DNA of 30,025 bases from assembly GCA_050180745.1 (NCBI GenBank), contig JBFXDW010000010.1, positions 1 through 30,025 on the forward strand. Direction: 5' to 3'. Of the stretch, positions 15,418 to 21,678 are shown piece by piece (within the stretch, counting starts at the first letter, position 1; each line of letters starts with the position of its first letter). A program made the translations under genes and the position numbers. Below the pieces are notes generated by a model that saw only the letters and a program-made list of their open reading frames with translations, was not told the DNA's origin and did not search any database. The DNA is from JBFXDW01 sp050180745 (GTDB taxonomy: Bacteria; Pseudomonadota; Alphaproteobacteria; UBA9219).

Positions 15418-15801
15418 ATGGATCAAGAAACTGCTTCTCGCTTGGCTAAATCTCTCGTGCTTCTTGGCCTGCGCAACACGAGCATCGAAGACATTCACGC
15501 TGGGACCGAGCCCTTTTCTGAAGCCGGTGATTATTCGGATGTTAAAGTCGTAACACCCAGAGGCGAAATCCCTTGGGCAGAAGTTTCTCGCATCAATAAT
15601 GACGAAATGCGCACCTTGATGAAAGAGGCGGTCAACAAGGTCTACACCATTTTGCTCCGCTTGGATGATCCAGCCTTTGTCGAGCGCATGGAAGAAATGA
15701 TGCGTTGCATGACCTGCCAGTGGGACAATCCAGAAAACTTGACGACGTGGTTTACCGGCAATGTGGGGAAAGCCTATTCGTCGATACGAAAGCCTTCATA
15801 A
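15418..15801 (+). CDS. Conserved-looking hypothetical protein
   Basis: 127 residues, soluble and acidic-helical (MDQETASRLAKSLVLLGLRNTSIEDIHAG..., DYSDVKVVTPRGEIPWAEVSRINNDEMRTLMKEAVNKVYTILL, CMTCQWDNPENLTTW). No catalytic motif or membrane segment. Protein-like composition and a proper start (GGTGA upstream) support coding. The 3' end overlaps the tail of the convergent gene at 15774-16226 by 28 bases. It lies just inside the accessory island next to the tRNA. Function unknown. Confidence 0.65.
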   Translation: MDQETASRLAKSLVLLGLRNTSIEDIHAGTEPFSEAGDYSDVKVVTPRGEIPWAEVSRINNDEMRTLMKEAVNKVYTILLRLDDPAFVERMEEMMRCMTCQWDNPENLTTWFTGNVGKAYSSIRKPS

Positions 15802-16226
15802 CGGAATATCCGATTATCACGCATGCGCTCTATTAAGTAGAATTTTCTTGGCTTTTTACTCTTGTGATCAAGAATGTAGACAAGCATTGAATAGATGAAC
15901 CTGTCTGGCCCCTGGCCAGTGATATTTTCCATCTCTTCAAGGCCGCTTCGCTCAACCCACAATTTCGCACCTTTGGGCGCAAACTTGATGCTCGATTTTT
16001 TCCAAAGAATGATGCCGTCTTTTTTACCGAGGTCGCAGATAAGATATTTGTGCAATGGTCTCGGGGCATCAGTACGAACCGTCCAGCAAGGCCACCGTTT
16101 TTTCCGCTTTCCATCAATGAAGTTCTCAAGCGTGCAATTCTCAATCGTCACAATCCGGCCCGAAGGAAAACCGTCCGGTGCGATTGTATTGCCAACCTTG
16201 AGCTGAGACCGCTTTAAATTAGCCAT
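15774..16226 (-). CDS. Hypothetical protein, third gene of leftward operon
   Basis: 150 residues, basic, beta-rich (LKVGNTIAPDGFPSGRIVTIENCTLENFIDGKRKKRWPCWTVRTD... RFIYSMLVYILDHKSKKPRKFYLIERMRDNRIFRYEGFRIDE). No family recognised; the lysine-rich, strand-rich make-up would suit a nucleic-acid or small-ligand binder but that is speculation. The stop of the upstream aminoacyltransferase-like gene and this ATG share a base (TAATG), so the two are translationally coupled and likely act together. Confidence 0.7.
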   Translation of the reverse strand: MANLKRSQLKVGNTIAPDGFPSGRIVTIENCTLENFIDGKRKKRWPCWTVRTDAPRPLHKYLICDLGKKDGIILWKKSSIKFAPKGAKLWVERSGLEEMENITGQGPDRFIYSMLVYILDHKSKKPRKFYLIERMRDNRIFRYEGFRIDE

Positions 16227-17266
16227 TAAGCTACCCTAAGCTCCTTTTCGATTGGGAGCGCGTGGGCAACCATCGGCATGTTGGTAACACAAGCATCTAG
16301 TGAACACAGGGGGACACTCAGGGCTGGTGCAAACTTGTTTTTGTAATGGTCTAGGCTGGCTGTTTCAGAACCGCCGAGGTTGAGAAGAGGCACGCCATCT
16401 TCACAAAGCTTCGCTGCCGTCGCTTTGATCGAGAACTCAGACAGCCCCCGATAAGTAACGTTACAAAGGTTCATATACAGGTTGGCTATTTTGTGTTCAG
16501 GGTTTGATATGTCCCATATCGTCGCCGCCTGAACTTGGCCGTCGACGACAAACACCAAGCCATCAAGCCCGAGTTCTTTCCGCTTAAAGAGGCGCAATGT
16601 CTCTTTATATGGAGTAACTAAATCGATCAGCTCTTCCGGTTTGTTCGCCTGCTTATTCGCCCAGCGCAGAGCAAGGCGCTCAATCTCCGGAACGTCTTGA
16701 ACCGAAAGGCGTTTGATGTCCACCAGATACTTCTTGGTCTGGCGAACGCGATTGCGGATAAGCATATATTCATGCCCAAACATTTGCGCTGTGTTTAGCG
16801 TTGAAAGAATTCTCGCCGGATAACGCCAATCAAGCACGTCCTCCTCTATAGGCTCATAAGATACACGGCTAACAAAGGCATAAAACGTCTTAAGATCGCC
16901 AATCTCTTTAGGCTTATAACGAGCCAAAAGGAACCCGTTGGGAGGCAAAGGAGCTTCGTTCAACAACGCCGTGACGGCTGCATAATTCTTTTCTCCACGC
17001 GGGGGAAAGATCAGTATCTGTCCATCAATGTTGGGATGCCAGCACATCGGAAGAAATGTGCCGTCATAATGATAAAGCCATAGGCCGCGCCTGCCTGTGT
17101 AGGCGTAATACGAGGGAGAAACGGCATAACTATCTACGTCCACTTCCGATGAAAGAAGGCTTATAAGGCGCGTAAAGTTTGCATCGGTAATGCGTTCAAC
17201 ATATTGGCTTTGCTCGGCCCAGTCTTCAAAATCAAGTTCTTGTATATAAGCAGGAAGCATTTTCAT
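16226..17266 (-). CDS. DUF2156 / lysyl-phosphatidylglycerol-synthase C-terminal-like aminoacyltransferase
   Basis: 346 residues, no membrane helices. The GNAT-like double fold is indicated by GQILIFPPRGEKNYAAVTALLNE in the first half, LVFVVDGQVQAATIWD in the second, and the late motif LLNLGGSETASLDHYKNKFAP, typical of DUF2156 and MprF C-terminal domains. Such enzymes take an amino acid from aminoacyl-tRNA; soluble relatives include MprF catalytic domains and the seryl-transferring VlmA of valanimycin synthesis. Without the membrane part, the acceptor need not be a lipid. The start overlaps the XRE regulator stop by ATGA, so it is in that operon. Fold call good, substrate unknown. Confidence 0.72.
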   Translation of the reverse strand: MKMLPAYIQELDFEDWAEQSQYVERITDANFTRLISLLSSEVDVDSYAVSPSYYAYTGRRGLWLYHYDGTFLPMCWHPNIDGQILIFPPRGEKNYAAVTALLNEAPLPPNGFLLARYKPKEIGDLKTFYAFVSRVSYEPIEEDVLDWRYPARILSTLNTAQMFGHEYMLIRNRVRQTKKYLVDIKRLSVQDVPEIERLALRWANKQANKPEELIDLVTPYKETLRLFKRKELGLDGLVFVVDGQVQAATIWDISNPEHKIANLYMNLCNVTYRGLSEFSIKATAAKLCEDGVPLLNLGGSETASLDHYKNKFAPALSVPLCSLDACVTNMPMVAHALPIEKELRVA

Positions 17267-17913
17267 TTTCTTTCATTTCGTACAATTTCTTTACCGGTAT
17301 TCCACGCAATATTGAACAGCTTGGTCGCGCTTTGAGCAAACCGTTGATCATCTATAATGATGACGCGCGGTTCAGGCTGCCAAGACAATAGTGCCAATTT
17401 TGAACCGTATATATAGAACGGATACGGTGAGAAAGATTCATCTGGGATTGCTCGATATGTGTTGTAGGGAGGAATAAGGTTGGGATCGTCTGCACGAACA
17501 AGTAGACGACAGGTGATATTGGCAACCTTGCGCTTGCGAATCTGTTCGTCCAAAAATTCTTTTTTCAAGCTTCTCGCCGCGCTTCCTTCGTCCAGATGCG
17601 CGATGAGCATTTCGCCCCCCTTATCTTGTAGCGTGCGATACACATCTAAAAGAAGTTCTTGAAGGCAGTCGTCACCAGTCAGCGTTGTAACCGTTTGTTC
17701 TTTCTTACGGACTCCTTCGCCGGGCAGAAACTCAATGCCTCGCACCTCAAGAATGTCCGTGATCTTGCGTATTGTGTCTTCACGGCATGCTGCGGTTTCG
17801 TTGATGATCCTGTCTATCGTGTTGCGACCAACGCCCGCCTCATTTGCCAAGGCTTCTCTCGTCAACCCCGACAAGGTGATGGCCGCTGCAATTTGAAGAC
17901 CGGAGAGTTTCAT
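17263..17913 (-). CDS. XRE-family regulator with C-terminal sensor-like domain
   Basis: 216 residues. The N-terminal helix-turn-helix (LQIAAAITLSGLTREALANEAGVGRNTIDRIINETAACREDTIRKITDILEVRGIEFLPGEGVR) is the short XRE form with the common GIEF...GVR ending. The rest (about 75-216) carries CRLLVRADDPNLIPPYNTYRAIPDESFSPYPFYIYGSKLALLSWQPEPRVIIIDDQRFAQSATKLFNIAW, similar in pattern to phospholipase-D-like/TrmB-type sensor domains of other regulators. A related domain is found in the regulator at 18711-19472. It begins an operon with the aminoacyltransferase and unknown gene. Four palindromes lie in the 178-base gap just upstream, so it probably controls both directions and itself. Confidence 0.8.
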   Translation of the reverse strand: MKLSGLQIAAAITLSGLTREALANEAGVGRNTIDRIINETAACREDTIRKITDILEVRGIEFLPGEGVRKKEQTVTTLTGDDCLQELLLDVYRTLQDKGGEMLIAHLDEGSAARSLKKEFLDEQIRKRKVANITCRLLVRADDPNLIPPYNTYRAIPDESFSPYPFYIYGSKLALLSWQPEPRVIIIDDQRFAQSATKLFNIAWNTGKEIVRNERK

Positions 17914-17966
17914 GGTTAATAATCCCTTTACTGCCTGTTCTTGATCCTACCATACATTACTTTATC

Positions 17967-17981
17967 CACCATTAAAAGGTG
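17967..17981. promoter_or_regulatory. Palindrome A of the divergent control region
   Basis: CACC-ATTAAAA-GGTG. First of four 15-base sites with the form YACC-N7-GGTR, closest to the leftward XRE gene. Its centre is 53 bp, five helical turns, from the next site. Confidence 0.65.
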
Positions 17982-18019
17982 AAAAATGTTTTCAAATTTT
18001 GTTGCTTTTCAAGCCATTC

Positions 18020-18034
18020 TACCGTTTTTTGGTA
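18020..18034. promoter_or_regulatory. Palindrome B of the divergent control region
   Basis: TACC-GTTTTTT-GGTA, extending one more pair on each side (CTACC/GGTAG). Its centre is 21 bp, two helical turns, from site C. Confidence 0.65.
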
Positions 18035-18040
18035 GTTCGT

Positions 18041-18055
18041 TACCTAATTTAGGTA
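18041..18055. promoter_or_regulatory. Palindrome C of the divergent control region
   Basis: TACCTAA-T-TTAGGTA is a perfect 15-base palindrome, the best of the four. It overlaps the TATGAT at 18054-18059, a possible -10 box for the rightward genes. Its centre is 32 bp, three helical turns, from site D. Confidence 0.7.
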
Positions 18056-18072
18056 TGATATAGTGCATTTTC

Positions 18073-18087
18073 CACCGTATTTAGGTG
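18073..18087. promoter_or_regulatory. Palindrome D of the divergent control region
   Basis: CACC-GTATTTA-GGTG, placed where transcription of the rightward genes would begin and just before a possible ATG at 18092. Binding here would block early transcription or the ribosome site. Confidence 0.65.
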
Positions 18088-18181
18088 AGAAATGTATTGC
18101 TTTCGATATAAAAACAAGTTACGTTATCAAAATAAGGCGACGGTCGCAGATTTTGTCAAAACTTTTCAAGTGAGGGATGAG

Positions 18182-18355
18182 ATGCTCGATTTTGAAACAT
18201 TCTACAAAAAGCATGGCGAAAACTTCATGTGGGATGTCCTGCATATCTGGGAACGAGATAATCGCATCCAACACGCTCGAGCCATGACGCTGGAAGAACG
18301 CTGGGCTCACTTTCTCCGCGTCACAGACCCTTCACCAACCCCCGTCGCGGCTTAA
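18182..18355 (+). CDS. Small hypothetical protein
   Basis: 57 residues from this start (MLDFETFYKKHGENFMWDVLHIWERDNRIQHARAM...). GAGG six bases before the ATG supports it. The frame is open back to another ATG at 18092 (87 residues), which has AGGTGAG upstream, but that sequence belongs to palindrome D and the extra residues are AT-rich and basic, so I prefer the shorter form. Charged, helical, no motif. First gene right of the control region and likely cotranscribed with the next two. Confidence 0.55.
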   Translation: MLDFETFYKKHGENFMWDVLHIWERDNRIQHARAMTLEERWAHFLRVTDPSPTPVAA

Positions 18356-18367
18356 CAGGTGGATGCA

Positions 18368-18700
18368 ATGAGCAAGCCGCAACCCGCCAAAACCCCCGAA
18401 GAGCTTTACAGCGAAGCGACCGAAGACACCAGTCTGTCTTCTGGAGACCTTCGCCTTTTGACCGCTGGGTTGGCAGCTCTACGCGCCACTAATGACAAGC
18501 CCGTAAACAAAATCGAATTGCAGGCCCTCTACGGCATGATCGCTTACGTCGCTCATGACCAAAATGTCGGGGAAGATATTGTCGTTGAAATCATGACATC
18601 TCATTTTGGAGCCGATAGCGTAGCGGGCTTGCCTGCGCGCCTTTATCAAAACGCCATAGAATATCTGGTCGATTTGAAGATAAGCAATATTTTAAACTGA
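18368..18700 (+). CDS. Conserved-looking hypothetical protein
   Basis: 110 residues from the ATG at 18368, which follows AGGTGG at a good distance; a GTG nine bases earlier is possible. Two parts: a polar N-terminus (KPQPAKTPEELYSEATEDTS) and a helical core (LSSGDLRLLTAGLAALRATNDKPVNKIELQALYGMIAYVAHDQNVGEDIVVEIMTSHFG...LPARLYQNAIEYLVDL). No enzyme motif. Placed directly before a regulator gene. Function unknown. Confidence 0.65.
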   Translation: MSKPQPAKTPEELYSEATEDTSLSSGDLRLLTAGLAALRATNDKPVNKIELQALYGMIAYVAHDQNVGEDIVVEIMTSHFGADSVAGLPARLYQNAIEYLVDLKISNILN

Positions 18701-18710
18701 TAGGACGAAA

Positions 18711-19472
18711 ATGTCGGACGTTTATCTCATAACTGGCGCACAAAGCAGAATGGCGCGATCATTGTTAAAATGGTCTCGTGAAAAGCTGGCCGAAGAAGCC
18801 AATGTCGCGCGCGGCACCATCCGCATTTTTGAGGACGATCAGCCAATCCGCGAATCCATCGTTCTGGACATTCAAAGCGTTTTCGATGCCAACGGCGTTG
18901 AATGCTGTCCAGACGGCAGTGTGAGGCCGCGCTCGGACAACATTAAGGATTTTCGTGGCCTTGGCGGGTGTGACCGCTTTTTTGCCAATATCGAGAAGTT
19001 GGTGAAGGAAATAAACACGGGCGTGGTTTGCCGCATCGGAAGCCAAAAGATGATGACAAGGGTCACGGGACGAAATGGCATGACTAACTTCGAACGGCTA
19101 GAGAATTTGAGCAAAATCGCGCATGTGCGGTGTCTGCTCTCGGATCAAAGAATATATCTGCCGGGGACGCCTTCCTTCGAAGTCAAGGTTTATCCGGAAA
19201 ACCGGCCCAGCATAATCTCTTCCGAATTCGCCTACGGTGAAGAAGCCACATTTGCAGTTGATCAGGATGACCGTTTTCATTTCTGCCATCCGGCCTACAT
19301 GGTTCTTGAATATCCAAGTCTCGCCAAGAGGATGTTTGAGTATTTTGAAGAGCACTGGCTTGATGCCACGCCCTATTTGCCATCTAAAAAAGGCTCTACG
19401 AACTGCGGCCACAGATCGCATGCTGTCGTTACTGCTGACTGCGACGAACAGAAAAGACGGGCCTGTTACTAA
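18711..19472 (+). CDS. XRE-family regulator with C-terminal sensor-like domain (second)
   Basis: 253 residues. The helix-turn-helix covers about residues 8-65 (QSRMARSLLKWSREKLAEEANVARGTIRIFEDDQPIRESIVLDIQSVFDANGVEC). Residues ~80-235 resemble the sensor part of the divergent regulator at 17263-17913: VRCLLSDQRIYLPGTPSFEVKVYPENRPSIISSEFAYGEEATFAVDQDDRFHFCHPAYMVLEYPSLAKRMFEYFEEHW. The shared order is a strand ending in R-C-L-L, a tyrosine-rich turn, a gly-containing strand, and an FxxxW end. So the two may sense related ligands or form a pair. AGGAC precedes the start. Last gene before a likely terminator. Confidence 0.75.
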   Translation: MSDVYLITGAQSRMARSLLKWSREKLAEEANVARGTIRIFEDDQPIRESIVLDIQSVFDANGVECCPDGSVRPRSDNIKDFRGLGGCDRFFANIEKLVKEINTGVVCRIGSQKMMTRVTGRNGMTNFERLENLSKIAHVRCLLSDQRIYLPGTPSFEVKVYPENRPSIISSEFAYGEEATFAVDQDDRFHFCHPAYMVLEYPSLAKRMFEYFEEHWLDATPYLPSKKGSTNCGHRSHAVVTADCDEQKRRACY

Positions 19473-19530
19473 GCTTTCCCCTTCTTCAAATCAGAATAGC
19501 GGCGTTGATTTTTGTTGCCTTTTGTGAATT

Positions 19531-19560
19531 GGCGGCATAGGTCACGCCGTTTTGTTTTTT
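19531..19560 (+). terminator. Candidate terminator after the second XRE gene
   Basis: GGCG (19531-19534) and CGCC (19545-19548) form a short stem with a 10-base loop, followed by GTTTTGTTTTTT. It lies 58 bases after the regulator stop codon. The stem is only four G-C pairs, so strength is moderate. Confidence 0.4.
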
Positions 19561-19656
19561 ACGCACACACACCATTTGGATTTCCTATCACTGCAATCAT
19601 TCTCTATGGCTACATCAATTCAGGTCTGGCACATCAACAAAGAAAAACGGTCGGAA

Positions 19657-19724
19657 TTTTGGCCGATAAGGCCAAAAGAAAAATTCGGCCAATTTGATAG
19701 CCGATAAACGACCAATTCGGCCAA
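19657..19724. repeat. Iteron-like repeat block
   Basis: Part of the 325-base gene-free stretch between 19473 and 19797. TTTTGGCC-GATAA-GGCCAAAA (19657-19677) is a perfect inverted repeat. ATTCGGCCAA occurs twice, at 19683-19692 and 19715-19724, 32 bases (three helical turns) apart. A diverged GCCGATAA copy lies between them. The block reads as two degenerate tandem units of CCGATAA...CCA...ATTCGGCCAA. It lies upstream of the enzyme operon and could be operators or an origin-like iteron; no Rep gene is present. Confidence 0.6.
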
Positions 19725-19753
19725 ATACTCTCGTTGTTTCGTGCGCTAGCGAT

Positions 19754-19788
19754 ATCGATACTCGTCTTACAGATTGAACCGTATCGAT
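19754..19788. promoter_or_regulatory. Interrupted palindrome before the first gene of the enzyme operon
   Basis: ATCGATAC (19754-19761) and GTATCGAT (19781-19788) are perfect 8-bp inverted arms 19 bases apart, ending 9 bases before the ATG at 19798. It could act as an operator or as an mRNA hairpin that hides the start, which has no clear Shine-Dalgarno sequence. Confidence 0.4.
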
Positions 19789-19797
19789 GAGCATTAC

Positions 19798-20094
19798 ATG
19801 ACGAACAGCCGCAACGTGATAGCCCCAGATCTTGCCGGAGCAAAGAAACCGAAGGCTTATCTTGCTGCAGAAAAGGCCCTTGCCGTCGAAATTCTCCAGG
19901 ATAATTTTGCATCGGACGCCGAGCGTGACGAGTTTACGCAAGCTGTCAAGATGCACGGGGTCACCTTCCTATATCTCGCCAATTCCCCGCTGCCTAAGCC
20001 TTCCTCGCGCGACATGAACATGATTGAGAGATTTGCGCGTTTGTTGTCGCGTTTCTGGCCGCAAGCGTTAGTTATCGGAGGGTGTCATGACTAA
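19798..20094 (+). CDS. Hypothetical protein, first gene of enzyme operon
   Basis: 98 residues from the ATG at 19798; a TTG start 24 bases earlier is possible. Small and helical (PDLAGAKKPKAYLAAEKALAVEILQDNFASDAERDEFTQAVKMHGVTFLYLANSPLPKPSSRDMNMIERFARLLSRFWPQAL). No family recognised and no membrane span. It overlaps the next gene by 8 bases. There is no strong ribosome site, and an interrupted palindrome precedes the start. Confidence 0.55.
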   Translation: MTNSRNVIAPDLAGAKKPKAYLAAEKALAVEILQDNFASDAERDEFTQAVKMHGVTFLYLANSPLPKPSSRDMNMIERFARLLSRFWPQALVIGGCHD

Positions 20095-20521
20095 AGACGA
20101 ACAGCTCCGCCTATGTCTCATGCTGGCGTTTCAGAGCCTGATTTCTCAGGACGTAAACGCAAAGTCGAAAGAGTCCACACAGCGAATTGTTACACTCGCC
20201 AGGCTGATGGATGAATTTTGCAATCTGCATCTCAAACAGACATTTCCTGAAATGACAATCGAGCTTGCCGAAGACAAGTGGGCAGCAAAGATCGACGCCG
20301 CGCTCAACATGCACATCGAAGAACTGCAAAAGCGCGAACAAACACAATTGCCGGAGGATCGGGAAACCCTCATCCAATTCTATGATCGCCTCCAGCAGCG
20401 CAAAGCGCGGCGTGGGCAATGGTTGTTCTATGCCGAAGCCTCAACGGAACAACTGGCTGACCTGATTCTGAAATACCTCGATGAAGAAATTGAGGACAGA
20501 AAAGCAGGAGGCTACCAATGA
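20087..20521 (+). CDS. Hypothetical helical protein
   Basis: 144 residues, almost wholly alpha-helical and charged (MTKDEQLRLCLMLAFQSLI..., LARLMDEFCNLHLKQTFPEM..., WAAKIDAALNMHIEELQKREQTQLPEDRETLIQFYDRLQQRKARRGQWLFYAEASTEQLADLILKYLDEE). Coiled-coil-like heptads around 95-120. GGAGGG precedes the ATG. It overlaps its neighbours by 8 and 4 bases, so the cluster is tightly coupled. Family unknown. Confidence 0.65.
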   Translation: MTKDEQLRLCLMLAFQSLISQDVNAKSKESTQRIVTLARLMDEFCNLHLKQTFPEMTIELAEDKWAAKIDAALNMHIEELQKREQTQLPEDRETLIQFYDRLQQRKARRGQWLFYAEASTEQLADLILKYLDEEIEDRKAGGYQ

Positions 20522-20886
20522 TCTCCGTGAGCCAAATTGCTGCCTCCAGCTTGCCGCCCACCCATCTTACGTCCATCGCCCCTGAACAAATGCGGGCGGC
20601 CAGAGGATTGTTGGGCTGGTCACGCAACGAGTTGGCTCAAAAAGCTGGAACGTCTGCGGAAACGATCAAAAACATAGAACATGGAGTCTATTCGCCGAAG
20701 AAGGAAACGCTAGCGGCGATTGTCTCAACTTTCCTTCGAAACGGCATTCAGTTTGTCCATTATGAAACGCTTGTTACGGCAACCACAGGACGCGATGTCG
20801 TGGGATCCTTGCAAGCCCTCTCTTATGCTGGCGCGGTTCGCGTGACGTCCTTTGTTCCCGAAGTTAAGGAGGAAGGCCGTGCCTAA
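20518..20886 (+). CDS. XRE-family regulator (third), no sensor domain
   Basis: 122 residues. A typical helix-turn-helix lies at about 25-75 (EQMRAARGLLGWSRNELAQKAGTSAETIKNIEHGVYSPKKETLAAIVSTFLRNGIQFVHYE), the WSRxxLAxxAGxSxxTIxxxE pattern, ending in the same GIxF strand as the two larger regulators. The remaining C-terminal ~45 residues are short and unassigned. ATGA-type overlap with the preceding gene. It may autoregulate the operon. Confidence 0.8.
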   Translation: MISVSQIAASSLPPTHLTSIAPEQMRAARGLLGWSRNELAQKAGTSAETIKNIEHGVYSPKKETLAAIVSTFLRNGIQFVHYETLVTATTGRDVVGSLQALSYAGAVRVTSFVPEVKEEGRA

Positions 20887-21151
20887 CGCAATTAAACACC
20901 GCAGCATAGTCGATCAGATTACAAGCAAAACGGACAAAAGGTTTGAGCTTGTCGCTCGTATGGCTGATTTCATCGTTGAAATGAAATTGGATGTTAGAAC
21001 CTGCGAACAGCAAGACCTTCACATTCAAGGCTTCAACTATCAGGACGTGGCGGCTCTTTGGCACTTCGCGAATGCGTTGGCAGCCATTGAGTTTCGTTGC
21101 CGCGAAAATGAAATCAGTGCCTCATGTGGGCGGGAGGTCCGTTATGCATAA
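20879..21151 (+). CDS. Small hypothetical protein
   Basis: 90 residues. The GTG at 20879 is chosen because AAGGAGG lies just upstream and the start overlaps the preceding stop, as in the rest of the operon. Sequence MPNAIKHRSIVDQITSKTDKRFELVARMADFIVEMKLDVRTCEQQDLHIQGFNYQDVAALWHFANALAAIEFRC is helical with no known motif. It overlaps the next gene by 8 bases. Confidence 0.6.
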   Translation: MPNAIKHRSIVDQITSKTDKRFELVARMADFIVEMKLDVRTCEQQDLHIQGFNYQDVAALWHFANALAAIEFRCRENEISASCGREVRYA

Positions 21152-21644
21152 ACCCGAACTGCAAATCAACGGGCAGCCGCAGGATAAATGCGAGCCCAAG
21201 TACGTCAAAGTCATCGTTTTTGACGATCAAAACCGTGTGTTGCTGGTCAAGAACGGAAATCGACTTGTTCTGCCTGGCGGCCCCGTGGAATGGGATGATG
21301 ATGACACTGAAGCAGCCGCGCGCCGCGAGGTTTTTGAAGCTGCGAACATTGCTCTCGGCACCGTAACTCAGATTACTGTGATCACAACCAAGGATCCTAT
21401 GAGCCAAACCCAATATACAGCCGTCTATACCGGGCGGACGCATGGTAAAGAACGACGACCTAAGACCAAGCATCGCTTTCTAAGCAAAGATGCTCTTTTC
21501 AAAACCGTTGCTGGGCAAGGTGAGCTTGTTCGCGCGCTGATTGAGTCTGCTCATCGGGTTCTGGTTACGGAGGAGATCGAGGAAGAACACAACCAAGAAA
21601 CACAAACCGGAACAGAGAAATACAACATTAAATCAATTTGTTAG
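21144..21644 (+). CDS. Divergent Nudix hydrolase
   Basis: 166 residues. The ATG at 21144 follows GGGAGGT. The Nudix fold is clear (YVKVIVFDDQNRVLLVKNGNRLVLPGGPVEWDDDD...), but the box at about 45-69 reads GGPVEW-DDDD-TEAAARREVFEAANI. It has one extra residue before the RE, the second metal-binding glutamate of REVxEE is alanine, and the final glycine is asparagine. Nudix enzymes cleave nucleoside diphosphates linked to another group; with a missing metal ligand this copy may be weak or act as a binding or sensor domain. First enzyme-like gene of the operon; 34 bases to the kinase. Confidence 0.72.
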   Translation: MHKPELQINGQPQDKCEPKYVKVIVFDDQNRVLLVKNGNRLVLPGGPVEWDDDDTEAAARREVFEAANIALGTVTQITVITTKDPMSQTQYTAVYTGRTHGKERRPKTKHRFLSKDALFKTVAGQGELVRALIESAHRVLVTEEIEEEHNQETQTGTEKYNIKSIC

Positions 21645-21678
21645 GTCGTTCATATTTTTAAGAAATATTGAGGAAAAA

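Noticed and set aside
15149..15553. Plus-strand frame running through the tRNA gene
   Set aside because: Its first third is the antisense of a well-folded tRNA, and the remainder overlaps a better gene in another frame.
19657..19677. TTTTGGCC/GGCCAAAA as a terminator
   Set aside because: No T run follows on the plus strand and the same core is repeated downstream, which suits binding sites better.
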